Part shown: one piece after another, positions 9,121 to 20,241 of the stretch | Position numbering within the stretch: the first letter of the stretch is position 1 | How the letters are laid out: each line of letters begins with the position of its first letter | Program-made: the position numbers and the translations under genes | DNA from: Mesorhizobium loti | GTDB lineage: Bacteria > Pseudomonadota > Alphaproteobacteria > Rhizobiales > Rhizobiaceae | NCBI RefSeq assembly: GCF_002858745.1 | Contig: NZ_PJRO01000010.1 | Span: forward strand, 62,001 to 126,000 | Direction of reading: 5' to 3' | DNA length: 64,000 nucleotides | Notes under the pieces: generated by a model | Seen by the model: the letters and a program-made list of their open reading frames with translations, nothing else | What the model was told of the DNA's origin: nothing | The model's database searches: none

Positions 9121-12100
9121 TCAGGCTGGAATCTTGACAATAATCTCGCTGGAGCCGCCCTCCTTGAGGTCGAAAGCGTTACCTTTCACCTTGGCGCCGT
9201 CGACTTCCAGCGAGATGGTCTTGGCGGCCTTGGCGCGCACGACACGGATAGAGTGTTCTGTACCGGCGATCTTCAGCTTCGCCGAATAACCTTCCCAATC
9301 CGTTGGCAGCTTGGGGGTGATCTCGACGCGGTTGCCGCGTTGCTCGATGCCGAGAATGCCCTCCACGGCAGCACGGTAAAGCCATCCAGCCGAGCCGGTA
9401 TACCAGGTCCAACCGCCACGGCCGCCCTTGCCTTCGCCGGCATAGATGTCGGCAGCAACCACATAAGGCTCGACCCGATAGTGTTCGGCCGACGCATCAT
9501 CCAAGGCGTGATTGACCGGGTTCAACATCGAGAAGCAGCGATAGGCTTCGTCGGCACGCCCCATCTCGGCCAGCGCGATGACGAACCAGGTTGCGGCGTG
9601 TGTGTACTGGCCGCCGTTTTCGCGAACGCCCGGTGGGTAGCTCTTGATGTAGCCAGGATCCTTCTCCGTCTTGGAGAAAGGCGGCGTGAACAGCTTCACG
9701 ATCTTGAGCTCATCGTCGACGAGATGCTTGATCGCCTGATCCATCGCCGTCTGCGAGCGGGCTGGATCGCCCTCACCCGACAGTACGCTCCACGATTGGG
9801 CGATCGAGTCGATCTTGCATTCGTCGGACCTGCGCGAGCCGAGCGGCGAGCCGTCATCGAAACTGCCGCGGCGATACCATTCCCCGTCCCAGGCAGCATT
9901 CTCCAGCGCCCGCTTGAGGCTGGCCGCATGTGCTTCCCAGGCCTTGGCGCGCTTGGCGTCGCCTTGCGCCTTGGCCACCGGCGCGAAGTCTGTGAGCGTC
10001 CTCAACAGGAACCAGCCCAGCCAGACGCTCTCGCCCTTGCCGCCGATGCCAACACGGTTCATGCCGTCGTTCCAGTCACCGCCAAGGATCAGCGGCAGGC
10101 CATCGGTGCCGGTTCTCTGAACGGCGAGGTCCAGCGCCCGCGCGCAGTGCTCATAAAGCGGAACACTTGTCTTGGAGACCTGAGGCTCGAAGAAGGAATC
10201 ATGCTCGCCTTCGGCCAGCGGCTTGCCCTCGATGAACGGCAGCGCCTCCTTCAGGATTGCCTTATCCCCGGTAACCAGGACGTAACGCGATACCGCATGC
10301 GCCAGCCAGACGACGTCATCCGAGATCATGGTGCGCACACCGGCGCCGGTGCGAGGCAGCCACCAATGCTGGACGTCACCTTCCGGGAATTGCCGCTGCG
10401 CCGCGTTCAGGATCTGCTCGCGTGCCAGTGACGGGTCATGCGCCAGCAGGGCTAGCGTGTCCTGCAACTGGTCACGGAAACCGAAGGCACCGCTCGCCTG
10501 GTAGAAAGCCGAACGCGCGCGGATGCGACAGGCCAGCGCCTGGTAAGGCAGCCAATGATTGACCATGGCATTGAGCGCCTTGTCAGGCGTCTCGACCTGG
10601 ATCGTATCAAGGAAACCGCGCCAGCTGCGTTCGTTCTCAGCCAGTCTTTCGTCGAAATCCTTGGCACGATGCGTCTTGACCAGGGTACTCGCCTCCTCGG
10701 CGGAAGCTGCATCCCCGATCAACCAGAGCAAGGTGACGTCACCACCCGCCGGAATGTCGACATCGCGCGCCAGCGCGGCACAGGGATCATCCCCCGCCTC
10801 GACACGGCCGGACAAGGCCACGCCTGCAAGGACGGACTGCGGCGTCGCGGTGCTGCCGTCGCGGCCGAGGAATTCCTGCCGGTCGGCCGTGAACGACTGT
10901 GGTTCACGATCGCTGGCCAGAAACGCCACGCGGTCGCTGAAATCGAGCCCATACGGGTTCTGCGCCAGCAAGGCTCCCGTGGCCTCATCGCGCTGCGAGA
11001 GGATGGTGGCCGCCGTTTTCGAGCGGTGGCTGCCCAGCACCCATTCGGCATAGGCGTAGACACGCAACCTGACCGGTGCCGATCCAGCGTTCTGGATGCG
11101 CAGACGCGAAATGCGCACAGGGTCGGCTGGATCGACGACGTGGGTCAGATCCATAGACAGCGCCCCACGCCTGGTACGGAATGTGGAGAAGCCTTGCCCA
11201 TGCCAGGCTTCGTAGACCATGGCCGGGTCGCGCAACATCGCGGCCGTCGGCGAATAAGATTCACCGCTGCCAAGATCGTGGATGTATATGCCTTCGCCCG
11301 GACGGTTTGTGACCGGGTCATTCGACCATGGCGTCAGCTGGTAGTCGCGACTGTTGCGGCTCCAGGTAAAGCCGGCACCCTCGGCTGATGTGTGAAAGCC
11401 AAAAGCCTCATTGGAAACCACGTTGATCCACGGCTGCGGTGTCGAGCGCTCGCCGGTCAGGCGAATTACGTAGTGACGGCCGTCACCGTCGAAACCGCCA
11501 TAGCCGTTCCAGTAATCGAGGCCGCCGCCATCGGCTGGCGCCTTGTCTTCATCCTTCTTCGCAGTCTTGCGTGGCGCCGGCATGATCGTGTCGCGGAGCA
11601 CTGCGGCTCCGCCCGGATGCAAGGTATCGCGCGCCTGGATCGCCGCAGTTTCGGCACGCTCGATCTGATCAAAGATCGTGCCGTTGCGGGTGTGCAGCAC
11701 CACGCGCGCCACCGCGAGCAGCGTCTTGTAGGTGGTTTCGTCCATCAGGTCGCGGCGCACAGCGAAGATATGCTGACGCGAACCAAACTCGTTGCCTCGC
11801 AGGCGACTGTTTTCGCACAACGCGTCGATCGCCTGCTGCAGGTCCTGCACATAGGACGAAGCCTGCTCGTTGACGATGACGAGATCAGCCGTCATGCCGC
11901 GGGCACGCATGTATTCCTGGAAGCGAAGTGCTTCGGCGACGATCTCGAGATCGGCTACGTCGCCGATACGAACCGCGAAAATCGGGAAGTCACCCGAAAT
12001 ACTGGTCGGCCACAGGCTCGACTGCCGGCCAAGACCGGGAGCGATAGCGTCAGACGGCAGGCGCAGGAACGGGTCGGGGTAGATCAGATACCGCGCCAGC

Positions 12101-15100
12101 TTCTGCACATTGGAAGCGTCCGTCAGGCTCAGGCCCATATGGCGGGTCTGCACTTGCGAACGCGTCCATGCCAGCATCGACTGGCGGGCAAAACTCTCGG
12201 CGTGGTCGAGCCGCGCAATTGCCTCATCCAGTTCATTGCGGTTGGCACCGGTGACGGTCCAGAAGGTGAGCGATATCTTCTTGTTCGCCGGCACCCGTAC
12301 ACGTCGACGCAGTGCGGCGACAGGATCAAGCGTGAACCCGGCGTGTCCTTCCAATCGAGCATCTGGATCGAACGCAGCTGCATTGGCAATGGTGCGGCCA
12401 CGACCAATGAAGGCACGACGATCGGTCTCGGCTTCGCCGTCGCGGGCAAGCCCCGATGGATCGGTGACGAAATGCACAGCCGCGATGTCCGGTTCACCGG
12501 CATCGCGCTTGCGGCGCGTTGCGAAGATGGCGTTGTTGTTCGGCGCGATCTCGGTTTCGATGAACATCTTGGAGAAGGCAGGATGAGCGTAGTCCGCTGC
12601 CTCCTGGCCGAGCACCAGTTCGGCAAACGAAGTCACCTCGATATGCCGGTCTGTTGCGCCGTCATTGTAAAGCGTGACCCGCCGGCCCTCGCCATTGCCT
12701 TCCGAAATGACGATGCATTCCACCTCAGAGCGCAGAGAGTGTACGGTCTTGATGAACGTCGCCTTGTCGTCCGAGAACTGCGCCTGTGCGGTTTCACCCG
12801 GCGCGCGCTTCGGCTCGACGGTCGCCGACCACCAGTCGCCAGTGTCGGCATCCCGCAGGAAAATGTAAGAGCCAAGCCGGTCCTCGGTCGGATCCGGCTG
12901 CCAGCGGGTGACAGCCAAGTCACCCCAGCGCGAGTAGCCCGAACCGGTCGCCGTCACCATCACGGAGTAGCGGCCATTGGACATCAGATTGGTGGCGCGC
13001 AGCGCCCATGCCGGATCAAGCACCACGCGCATGTCTGGGGTCTGCGCCTCGGTGTCGTCGGCAACAGCCTGTTCTTCGGCATCGGTGCGCACGGTGTCGG
13101 CCGGAATCTCGCGCGGCGCCTTCTCCTGCAGCAGCAATTCGGCGGACTCGATCACCGGGTCGCTGTGGAAGCGATCACGCAGGCGTCCTTCGAAAACGGC
13201 ATCGGCGATGGCCGCAATCGACATGCCGGAGTGGTGGGCGAAGTAGTTCTGCACGACGGCGCAGCTCGCGCCTTCCGGCACACGCTGCGGCGTGAAGTCG
13301 ACTGCATCGTAATAACCGTGGCGGCCGAGCGCGCCGATCTCCTTCAGGCGCTTCAGATTGGCTACGGACTCACGCGGCAGGAATTGCGCGCTCAAAATGG
13401 TGGCGTAGGGTGCAATCACCATGTTTTGAGCGAGACCGCGCTTGAGTCCGAGACCAGGCACGCCGAAGTTGGTGTACTGATAGTTCATCTCGCGGTCGCG
13501 GGCATTGTAGGCCGCTTCGGAAATACCCCATGGCACCCCCTTCGAACGGCCGTATTGGATCTGCCGCTTGATGATGAGTTGGCTGGTCTGATTAAGGATC
13601 GACCCTTGCGGTTCCTTCATCACCAGCGGCGGCATCAGATATTCGAACATCGAGCCGGACCAGGACATCAACGCGCCGCGGAACCCGATCTCGACGATCG
13701 GGCGACCCAGGCGGAACCAGTGTTCAGTCGGCAGGTCGCCCTTGGCGATGGCGAACAGGCTGGTCAGTCGGCATTCGGACGCGAGCAGGTCATAGCAGGC
13801 CTCGTCGAGCTGACGTTCCTCGACGCGGTAACCGATCGACAACAGCTTGCGGTCCTGCCGCAGCAGGAAGCCGAACTCCATCTCGAACGCATAGCGGCGG
13901 GTGCGCTCATGCAATTCGAGCAGCTTGGCGCGCATTGCCTGGACCGCCTTTTCGTCGGCCTGAGCATCCTGCACATGCGCTTCGCAGGTTGCTTCGAGTC
14001 GCGCAGCCCAATCGACGATGATGTCGCTGGCTGTCGACTTTGCCTCGCCATGAATGGCCGCGGCGAGCTTGCGGATTTCGCCCGCGAGCACGGTCAGGTT
14101 GACGGTGCGGGCCGATGCCATCTCGGGCTGTGCCTTGATGGTACGCACGGCACGGCGCATGCCGTCCAGCCGATCGGCCAGACGCTGGCGCAATGGCCTG
14201 AGCTGGCGCCGATCGTCCGGCAATTCATCCAGGCATTCGTTCAGCACGGCAACCGTGTCGAGGACACCCTCGACGTCGCCATGCAGATGCACGGACGGCG
14301 CCTCGGCCCATTCGGTACAGGTTGCGGCGACCGTCACCAGATGGCCAGCCAGATTGCCGCTGTCGACCGCGGAAATGTAGGTCGGGCGCAACGGATTGAG
14401 CGTCGTCGTCTCATACCAGTTGTAGAGATGGCCGCGGCTGCGCTCCATGCGTTCGATGGTCGACATGGTGGCGTCGATGCGCGCGATTGCGTCCGAAAGA
14501 CTGATCCAGCCGAAGTCACGCGCAGAGACGACGGACAGCAGGTAGACACCGATATTGGTTGGCGATGTGCGTGTGGCAATGATCGGCTTCGGGTTTTCCT
14601 GGAAGTTGTCGGGCGGCAGATGGTTCTGCTCAGCCGTGACGAAGTTCTCGAAGTAGTGCCAGGTGCGGCGAGCCGCGATGCGCAGCGCATGTACGTCCTG
14701 CGGCAGCAGATGCAGCCTGTCTTCGGTTTCGGCTGAGCGGCTGACCAGCCAGGCGAACGCCGGCGATCCGATCCAGAACAATGCAAAGGCAAACGCCACA
14801 AAGGCTCCGGTGGAATCGTCGAGAACCGGAATGGCGAGACCGATGGCGCCGATGATCACGGCGCCATACATCATGGAATAATAGGAGCCTATGTCGTTGC
14901 CGCTGCCCTGATGCGCCTGCGAGGCCGTACGCCATTCGAGCAGATTCTTGCGGCTGACGAAGAGACGATAGAGCGTGCGAATGATGGCATCGCCCATCAT
15001 CCAGGCCTGATGCGCCATCAGCACGATCTTCAGGGCCACCATCGCCGTGCCGAAGGCGATGTCGTGCACAAGTGCCGAGAAATGCCCTCGTGGGGTGGCA

Positions 15101-17685
15101 TCACTGTTCTTCGGGATGATTGCGTTGACGATGTCGAATGTGGGCGCCATGAACAACGTCAGGATGAGAAGTCCCTGCCATTGGGCAGCCTGCGTGAAGG
15201 GCAGTAATGTCCAGCCGGCGATCGCCGCCATCACCCAGAAGATCGGAGTCAGTGAGCGGCGCAGATTGTCGATCATCTTCCAGCGCGACAACGCCGGAAC
15301 ACCCGAGCGCGGATCGAAGATGAAGCTCAAGAGCTGCCAGTCGCCGCGCGCCCAGCGATGGTTGCGCGAGGCGTCAACCCAATAACGTGTTGGATAATCC
15401 TCGACCAGCTCAACATCGGTGACGAGCGCAGAGCGTGCCAGGGAGCCTTCGAGCAGATCGTGGCTGAGAACGGTGTTGTCTTCGATGCGTCCCTTCAGCG
15501 CCGCCTCGAAGGCGTCGACATGATACAGGCCCTTGCCGGTGAAGGAGCCGTCGCCGAACACGTCCTGATAAAGATCCGAAACGGCAAAGACGTAGGGGTC
15601 GAGGCCACGATTGGCAGAGAAAACACGCTGAAAGAATGATGCCTCATCGCCCGTGGTAAGCGAAGGCGTGATGCGCGGTTGCATGATCGCGTAGCCGGCA
15701 GTAACCCGACGCTTGGTCGCATCATAATGCGGCTTGTTCATCGGGTGGCACATCTTGCCGATCAGTTTCGACACGGCATCGCGTGTCGTGCGCGTATCGG
15801 CGTCCAGCGTCATGACATGCACGACGTTTTCAGGCAGCGGCGTTTCCAGCGGCAGGAAGGTGGTATCCTTGTCGCCGCGCAGCAGCAGGTTCAGTTCATG
15901 CAGCTTGCCGCGCTTGCGCTCCCAGCCCATCCAGCGCCCTTGCGCCGGATTGTAGAGACGGCGGCGGTGCAGAAGGTAGAAACGCGGCGCGCCCTCGGTC
16001 GGGTAGCGTTGATTAAGTTCCGCGATCTGACTGCGGGCAAACTCCAGAATTTCCGTATCATTGGTGCTGATTTCCGATTTGCTGTCCGGCCAGTCCGAGA
16101 GCAGAGCGAAATACAGCTCACCCGACACATTGGCGAGGTGGTGCACTTCGATGTTGCGCACGTTCTCCTCGACATCGTCGCGCGAGCCAATCAGCGACGG
16201 TACAACGACGAGGGTTCGTGCCTCAGCCGGAATACCGTCCTTGTATTCATAGCCGACGAGGCGCGTGGGCTTCAGGAACAACAGGAATACGGTGTTGAAA
16301 AAGGCCAACGCGCCTTCGCTCGCCGGCACCGCGAACAGCACCAGCATCAGCGTTATGCCCCAGAGTGGCAAGCCGAGCGCGGCCAGCGCACTGCCGGACA
16401 ACCAAAGCAGAAGGGCCGTGAGCAGGAAGACGGGCAGCACAATGCCCAGCCAGCCGGTCTTGCGGAAACCACGCAGAAAACTACGTGCCAGGCTCGGCGA
16501 ATAGCCGATCGCTTTCTCGAGTTCAGGCCGGCGGGACCCGACAAGGAAGAATCCGATATCCGTGGTATCGGCAGCATCTGTCGCGTCACCGGCCGCTTGC
16601 CTTGCCGCACCCGCCATATCAGTCGCCTGTTCGGCGACATGGTATTCGGACTGCTTCGACCGTTTGGCCAGATCCTCGATCTCGGTGCGGTACTGATCGC
16701 GCGACGGGAAATCGAGTTCGCTGAAATTGGTGCGTTCACGCAGCAGTGCATCGATGCGGCTGACACCTTCGAACCAGATCGTCCAGTCGACGTCGTTGAT
16801 GAGGCGCAGGCCGCGAATGATGTTGCCGGTAGTGACGTTGCCGCTCGATAAGGTCTGATGCTCTGCAATGGTGATCTTTTCGGCGTCGGTGCCGGACTTC
16901 TCCAGCTCGGCTTCCAGCCATTCGAGTGCCCTGCCCGCGTTTTGCGAGCCGTCGCGCAAGCGATAGAGAAGTTGCGTGGCAAATGAAGTGTCGGCTGCCT
17001 GGGCCTGGTATTTGTCCAGGATTGCCTGCCGGTCGGCACTGTCGCCGGCAGCCAGCACGCGGTCGGCCACATCGTTGGCGATGAGACGTAAGTCTCTCGA
17101 GCGGTTGACCCGAACGGCGAGCCGGCGCAGGTTCTCGATAAGCACGAAGCGCAGCAGCGACGGCAGCGCCCAGATCTCGCCGATCTTCATCGGTTCGACC
17201 GACTGGAACCCCTCGACGATCGCCTTGAACATCTGCGCCGAGACGGAACTGTCCGAATGCGCAACGTAGGCCCAAGCCACCGCCAGCGCGCGTGGCACGC
17301 TGACGCTTTCGGAGAGTTTCAGCGTAGGCAGTTGCTTGTAGAAACGGCGCGGCAGATCGCGCTTGATCTGGTAGATGGTCTCCTCGACCAGATAGTTGTT
17401 GTCGAGAAGCCACTGCGCGGCTGGCGTTACCGTCTCGCCTCTTGCCTGGGCGGCATTGGTCAGCTTGTAGACCTCGAGGATCTTCTTGGCGCTTTCGCGG
17501 ATCCGCTTCTGGAAGTCGAATGGCTGCAAGCCGGCAAGATCGGAAACGTCGCCTCTGGCGAGGCTTTCACCCAGCGCCCGCAACCTGTCTTCAGGCAGAA
17601 ACTGCGACCGGATCGGCTCTTCCGCTGCAGCAGGGAAACGCGCGGTGGCTGTCCGGATTTCGGCGGGGCTGGTCTGAATATTCAT
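9121..17685 (-). CDS. ndvB: Cyclic beta-1,2-glucan synthetase NdvB/ChvB
   Basis: A giant inner-membrane enzyme of 2854 residues, the normal size for the family. From the N-terminus: a soluble region, a first pair of membrane segments near 413-456, a GT84 glucosyltransferase domain with TLDADTRTTRDAV (about 626), further membrane segments near 810-970, a long central part, and a C-terminal GH94 phosphorylase domain with GGDWNDGMNRVG (about 2537) holding the general-acid Asp. The protein primes on itself, elongates beta-1,2-glucan from UDP-glucose, trims it and closes the ring. The ATG at 17685 is used; a TTG codon just before it also fits the frame. Very long open frames on the other strand are codon-bias shadows. 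Confidence 0.97.
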   Translation of the reverse strand: MNIQTSPAEIRTATARFPAAAEEPIRSQFLPEDRLRALGESLARGDVSDLAGLQPFDFQKRIRESAKKILEVYKLTNAAQARGETVTPAAQWLLDNNYLVEETIYQIKRDLPRRFYKQLPTLKLSESVSVPRALAVAWAYVAHSDSSVSAQMFKAIVEGFQSVEPMKIGEIWALPSLLRFVLIENLRRLAVRVNRSRDLRLIANDVADRVLAAGDSADRQAILDKYQAQAADTSFATQLLYRLRDGSQNAGRALEWLEAELEKSGTDAEKITIAEHQTLSSGNVTTGNIIRGLRLINDVDWTIWFEGVSRIDALLRERTNFSELDFPSRDQYRTEIEDLAKRSKQSEYHVAEQATDMAGAARQAAGDATDAADTTDIGFFLVGSRRPELEKAIGYSPSLARSFLRGFRKTGWLGIVLPVFLLTALLLWLSGSALAALGLPLWGITLMLVLFAVPASEGALAFFNTVFLLFLKPTRLVGYEYKDGIPAEARTLVVVPSLIGSRDDVEENVRNIEVHHLANVSGELYFALLSDWPDSKSEISTNDTEILEFARSQIAELNQRYPTEGAPRFYLLHRRRLYNPAQGRWMGWERKRGKLHELNLLLRGDKDTTFLPLETPLPENVVHVMTLDADTRTTRDAVSKLIGKMCHPMNKPHYDATKRRVTAGYAIMQPRITPSLTTGDEASFFQRVFSANRGLDPYVFAVSDLYQDVFGDGSFTGKGLYHVDAFEAALKGRIEDNTVLSHDLLEGSLARSALVTDVELVEDYPTRYWVDASRNHRWARGDWQLLSFIFDPRSGVPALSRWKMIDNLRRSLTPIFWVMAAIAGWTLLPFTQAAQWQGLLILTLFMAPTFDIVNAIIPKNSDATPRGHFSALVHDIAFGTAMVALKIVLMAHQAWMMGDAIIRTLYRLFVSRKNLLEWRTASQAHQGSGNDIGSYYSMMYGAVIIGAIGLAIPVLDDSTGAFVAFAFALFWIGSPAFAWLVSRSAETEDRLHLLPQDVHALRIAARRTWHYFENFVTAEQNHLPPDNFQENPKPIIATRTSPTNIGVYLLSVVSARDFGWISLSDAIARIDATMSTIERMERSRGHLYNWYETTTLNPLRPTYISAVDSGNLAGHLVTVAATCTEWAEAPSVHLHGDVEGVLDTVAVLNECLDELPDDRRQLRPLRQRLADRLDGMRRAVRTIKAQPEMASARTVNLTVLAGEIRKLAAAIHGEAKSTASDIIVDWAARLEATCEAHVQDAQADEKAVQAMRAKLLELHERTRRYAFEMEFGFLLRQDRKLLSIGYRVEERQLDEACYDLLASECRLTSLFAIAKGDLPTEHWFRLGRPIVEIGFRGALMSWSGSMFEYLMPPLVMKEPQGSILNQTSQLIIKRQIQYGRSKGVPWGISEAAYNARDREMNYQYTNFGVPGLGLKRGLAQNMVIAPYATILSAQFLPRESVANLKRLKEIGALGRHGYYDAVDFTPQRVPEGASCAVVQNYFAHHSGMSIAAIADAVFEGRLRDRFHSDPVIESAELLLQEKAPREIPADTVRTDAEEQAVADDTEAQTPDMRVVLDPAWALRATNLMSNGRYSVMVTATGSGYSRWGDLAVTRWQPDPTEDRLGSYIFLRDADTGDWWSATVEPKRAPGETAQAQFSDDKATFIKTVHSLRSEVECIVISEGNGEGRRVTLYNDGATDRHIEVTSFAELVLGQEAADYAHPAFSKMFIETEIAPNNNAIFATRRKRDAGEPDIAAVHFVTDPSGLARDGEAETDRRAFIGRGRTIANAAAFDPDARLEGHAGFTLDPVAALRRRVRVPANKKISLTFWTVTGANRNELDEAIARLDHAESFARQSMLAWTRSQVQTRHMGLSLTDASNVQKLARYLIYPDPFLRLPSDAIAPGLGRQSSLWPTSISGDFPIFAVRIGDVADLEIVAEALRFQEYMRARGMTADLVIVNEQASSYVQDLQQAIDALCENSRLRGNEFGSRQHIFAVRRDLMDETTYKTLLAVARVVLHTRNGTIFDQIERAETAAIQARDTLHPGGAAVLRDTIMPAPRKTAKKDEDKAPADGGGLDYWNGYGGFDGDGRHYVIRLTGERSTPQPWINVVSNEAFGFHTSAEGAGFTWSRNSRDYQLTPWSNDPVTNRPGEGIYIHDLGSGESYSPTAAMLRDPAMVYEAWHGQGFSTFRTRRGALSMDLTHVVDPADPVRISRLRIQNAGSAPVRLRVYAYAEWVLGSHRSKTAATILSQRDEATGALLAQNPYGLDFSDRVAFLASDREPQSFTADRQEFLGRDGSTATPQSVLAGVALSGRVEAGDDPCAALARDVDIPAGGDVTLLWLIGDAASAEEASTLVKTHRAKDFDERLAENERSWRGFLDTIQVETPDKALNAMVNHWLPYQALACRIRARSAFYQASGAFGFRDQLQDTLALLAHDPSLAREQILNAAQRQFPEGDVQHWWLPRTGAGVRTMISDDVVWLAHAVSRYVLVTGDKAILKEALPFIEGKPLAEGEHDSFFEPQVSKTSVPLYEHCARALDLAVQRTGTDGLPLILGGDWNDGMNRVGIGGKGESVWLGWFLLRTLTDFAPVAKAQGDAKRAKAWEAHAASLKRALENAAWDGEWYRRGSFDDGSPLGSRRSDECKIDSIAQSWSVLSGEGDPARSQTAMDQAIKHLVDDELKIVKLFTPPFSKTEKDPGYIKSYPPGVRENGGQYTHAATWFVIALAEMGRADEAYRCFSMLNPVNHALDDASAEHYRVEPYVVAADIYAGEGKGGRGGWTWYTGSAGWLYRAAVEGILGIEQRGNRVEITPKLPTDWEGYSAKLKIAGTEHSIRVVRAKAAKTISLEVDGAKVKGNAFDLKEGGSSEIIVKIPA

Positions 17686-17965
17686 CAAGCAATCCGTGCG
17701 GTGGGGACCGGTCGCGGCGCGTCCGTGTCGTCCCCGGTGTTCAACATCGATTTACAGGTGATTGATTGCATAGCAAAGCGGGTCGAACGAGCTTGTTCCG
17801 TCTTCCCGTCAAGATTAGCGGACGTTGCCTTGCCGACAACCGTGATACTCGTGCTCATGCTCACAACGGGAAGGAGCGAAAGGCAAGGATTCCGGCAATT
17901 TCGTGATGACGCAACCGCCGGGCCCGATATTTCGAGGCAGGTCCGATAACGCTTGGAGACAGCCT

Positions 17966-18541
17966 TTAATCGTTTTGGATAGCGATCAGGAAAAGTACCG
18001 CATGCGGCAGAGGACGGAGCGACAGCGTCTGCCCTGCGTTGGTGAGCCACAATGTATCGCGCACGCCAAGCGCGAGTGTCGACGATTCGCCGACCTGGAT
18101 GCTGCCGTCCTGGCAGAACACAACCGTGGTGCCCGCTTCAGTAATGAGGTCGAGCGGCTCGGAGAGCGACATGCGTTGCACGGCATGATGCGTGCGGCCG
18201 CGGCGGGTCATCACATTGAGATCGGTGATCGGCCCCGCAGGCAGGGACGCCTCGGTCGCAGCGTCGGCAGGAAAGAACAACGGTTCGGAGGTATGCGTCA
18301 GGTCGATCGGCTCACGGCCAGCGATAGAGAGCCGCATGCCTTCACCTTCGAGGATCGAAAGCGTGCGGTCGATGCCGGCAAAGACCGAAAATGGTCCGCC
18401 AACTTCGACACGCGCCATCGAGATGCGCCAGTCGAAATCATCAAGCCCGGCGCCCGCCGGCGAAACGACGATCTCAGTCGTCGTCCCGCCGCCGTTCTTC
18501 CACGGCATGGATCGATAGTCGCTGGCGCGAAGGATACGCAT
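17966..18541 (-). CDS. hutD: HutD-family protein
   Basis: A 191-residue cupin-like protein with the family opening MRILRASDYRSMPWKNGGGTT and a WRISMARV segment. It is the last gene of the hutI-H-G-U-D run and its start lies 4 bases past the hutU stop, so it is surely co-transcribed. HutD is not an enzyme of the pathway; work in Pseudomonas suggests it limits hut expression, perhaps by sensing a pathway intermediate. The longer open frame upstream of 18541 lies inside hutU and is not used. Confidence 0.9.
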   Translation of the reverse strand: MRILRASDYRSMPWKNGGGTTTEIVVSPAGAGLDDFDWRISMARVEVGGPFSVFAGIDRTLSILEGEGMRLSIAGREPIDLTHTSEPLFFPADAATEASLPAGPITDLNVMTRRGRTHHAVQRMSLSEPLDLITEAGTTVVFCQDGSIQVGESSTLALGVRDTLWLTNAGQTLSLRPLPHAVLFLIAIQND

Positions 18542-18545
18542 CGGC

Positions 18546-20222
18546 TTAGCCGAGAATGCCCGGCAGGTTGAGCTGATGCTCTTTCGCACACTCGATGGCG
18601 ATGTCGTAGCCGGCATCGGCATGACGCATGACGCCGGTTGCCGGGTCGTTCCACAACACACGCTCCAGACGGCGCGCCGCATCCTCGGTACCGTCGCAGA
18701 CGATAACCATGCCGGAATGCTGCGAGAAGCCCATGCCAACGCCGCCGCCATGGTGCAGCGACACCCAGGTCGCACCCGAGGCTGTGTTGAGCAGCGCGTT
18801 GAGCAGCGGCCAGTCGGAGACGGCGTCCGAACCGTCCTTCATCGCTTCCGTTTCGCGGTTCGGCGAAGCGACCGAGCCGGAATCGAGATGGTCACGACCG
18901 ATGACGACAGGCGCCTTCAGTTCGCCCTTGGCGACCATTTCGTTGAATGCGAGGCCGAGACGGTGGCGGTCGCCCAGGCCGACCCAACAGATGCGCGCCG
19001 GAAGACCCTGGAACTTGATGCGCTTCTGCGCCATGTCGAGCCAGTTGTGCAGGTGTTTGTTGTCGGGCAGCAGTTCCTTCACCTTGGCGTCGGTCTTGTA
19101 GATATCCTCAGGGTCGCCTGAAAGTGCCGCCCAACGGAACGGACCAATGCCGCGGCAGAACAGCGGGCGGATATAGGCCGGCACGAAGCCGGGGAAATCG
19201 AAGGCGTTCTCGACACCCTCTTCCAGCGCCATCTGACGAATGTTGTTGCCGTAGTCGACGGTCGGAACACCCATCTTGTGGAAGTCGAGCATCGCCCGGA
19301 CCTGAACGGCCATCGACTTCTTCGCTTCCTTGGCAACGGTCTTGGGAGCGCGTTCGCGCTTTTCTTCCCATTCAGCGACAGTCCAGCCCTGGGGCAGATA
19401 GCCATTGACCGGATCATGGGCAGAGGTCTGATCGGTGACGGCGTCCGGCTTCACGCCGCGGCGCACCAGTTCCGGGAAGACGTCGGCGGCGTTGCCGAGC
19501 AGTGCAACGGATATCGCCTTCTTTTCCTTGCAGGCCTTGTCGATGATGGCCAGCGCATCGTCGAGATCCTTGGCCTGCACATCGACATAACCGGTCTTCA
19601 GGCGCATCTCGATGCGTGAGGCCTGGCATTCGACGGCAAGACAGGCAGCGCCCGCCATGGTCGCGGCCAAGGGCTGGGCACCACCCATGCCGCCCAGGCC
19701 CGCGGTCAGGATCCATCGGCCGGACAGATCGCCATTGTAATGCTGTCGACCCATTTCGACGAAGGTCTCGTAGGTGCCCTGAACGATGCCCTGGGAGCCG
19801 ATATAGATCCAGGAGCCGGCCGTCATCTGGCCGTACATCATGAGGCCCTTCTTATCGAGGGCGTTGAAATGATCCCAGGTTGCCCAATGCGGCACGAGGT
19901 TGGAATTGGCGATCAGGACGCGCGGCGCATCCTTGTGCGTCTTGAACACGCCAACCGGCTTGCCGGACTGCACCAGCAGCGTCTCGTCTGCCTCCAGATT
20001 GCGCAGTGCGCTGACGATGCGGTCGAAGCTCTGCCAGTCGCGTGCCGCACGGCCGATACCGCCATAGACCACCAGCTCGCCCGGCTTTTCGGCAACGATG
20101 GGGTCAAGGTTGTTCATCAGCATGCGCAGCGGCGCTTCGGTCAGCCAGCTTTTGGCGGTCAACTCGGTGCCGGTGGCGGCGCGAATGGTGCGGGAATTGT
20201 CGATACGGGTGTGTTGGGTCAT
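18546..20222 (-). CDS. hutU: Urocanate hydratase
   Basis: A 558-residue urocanase, the second enzyme of histidine breakdown: urocanate plus water to 4-imidazolone-5-propionate, using tightly bound NAD. Family blocks are plain: [49 protein letters not shown] and the C-terminal [16 protein letters not shown]. Full family length. It starts 19 bases after the hutG stop and is followed closely by hutD. Confidence 0.97.
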   Translation of the reverse strand: MTQHTRIDNSRTIRAATGTELTAKSWLTEAPLRMLMNNLDPIVAEKPGELVVYGGIGRAARDWQSFDRIVSALRNLEADETLLVQSGKPVGVFKTHKDAPRVLIANSNLVPHWATWDHFNALDKKGLMMYGQMTAGSWIYIGSQGIVQGTYETFVEMGRQHYNGDLSGRWILTAGLGGMGGAQPLAATMAGAACLAVECQASRIEMRLKTGYVDVQAKDLDDALAIIDKACKEKKAISVALLGNAADVFPELVRRGVKPDAVTDQTSAHDPVNGYLPQGWTVAEWEEKRERAPKTVAKEAKKSMAVQVRAMLDFHKMGVPTVDYGNNIRQMALEEGVENAFDFPGFVPAYIRPLFCRGIGPFRWAALSGDPEDIYKTDAKVKELLPDNKHLHNWLDMAQKRIKFQGLPARICWVGLGDRHRLGLAFNEMVAKGELKAPVVIGRDHLDSGSVASPNRETEAMKDGSDAVSDWPLLNALLNTASGATWVSLHHGGGVGMGFSQHSGMVIVCDGTEDAARRLERVLWNDPATGVMRHADAGYDIAIECAKEHQLNLPGILG

Positions 20223-20241
20223 GCGAATGCTCCCTCGAAAA

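Noticed and set aside
11392-14736. 1114-codon open frame on the plus strand across ndvB
   Set aside because: It is antisense to a clear ndvB coding region; high GC and codon bias leave the opposite frame open. No domain or ribosome-binding site.
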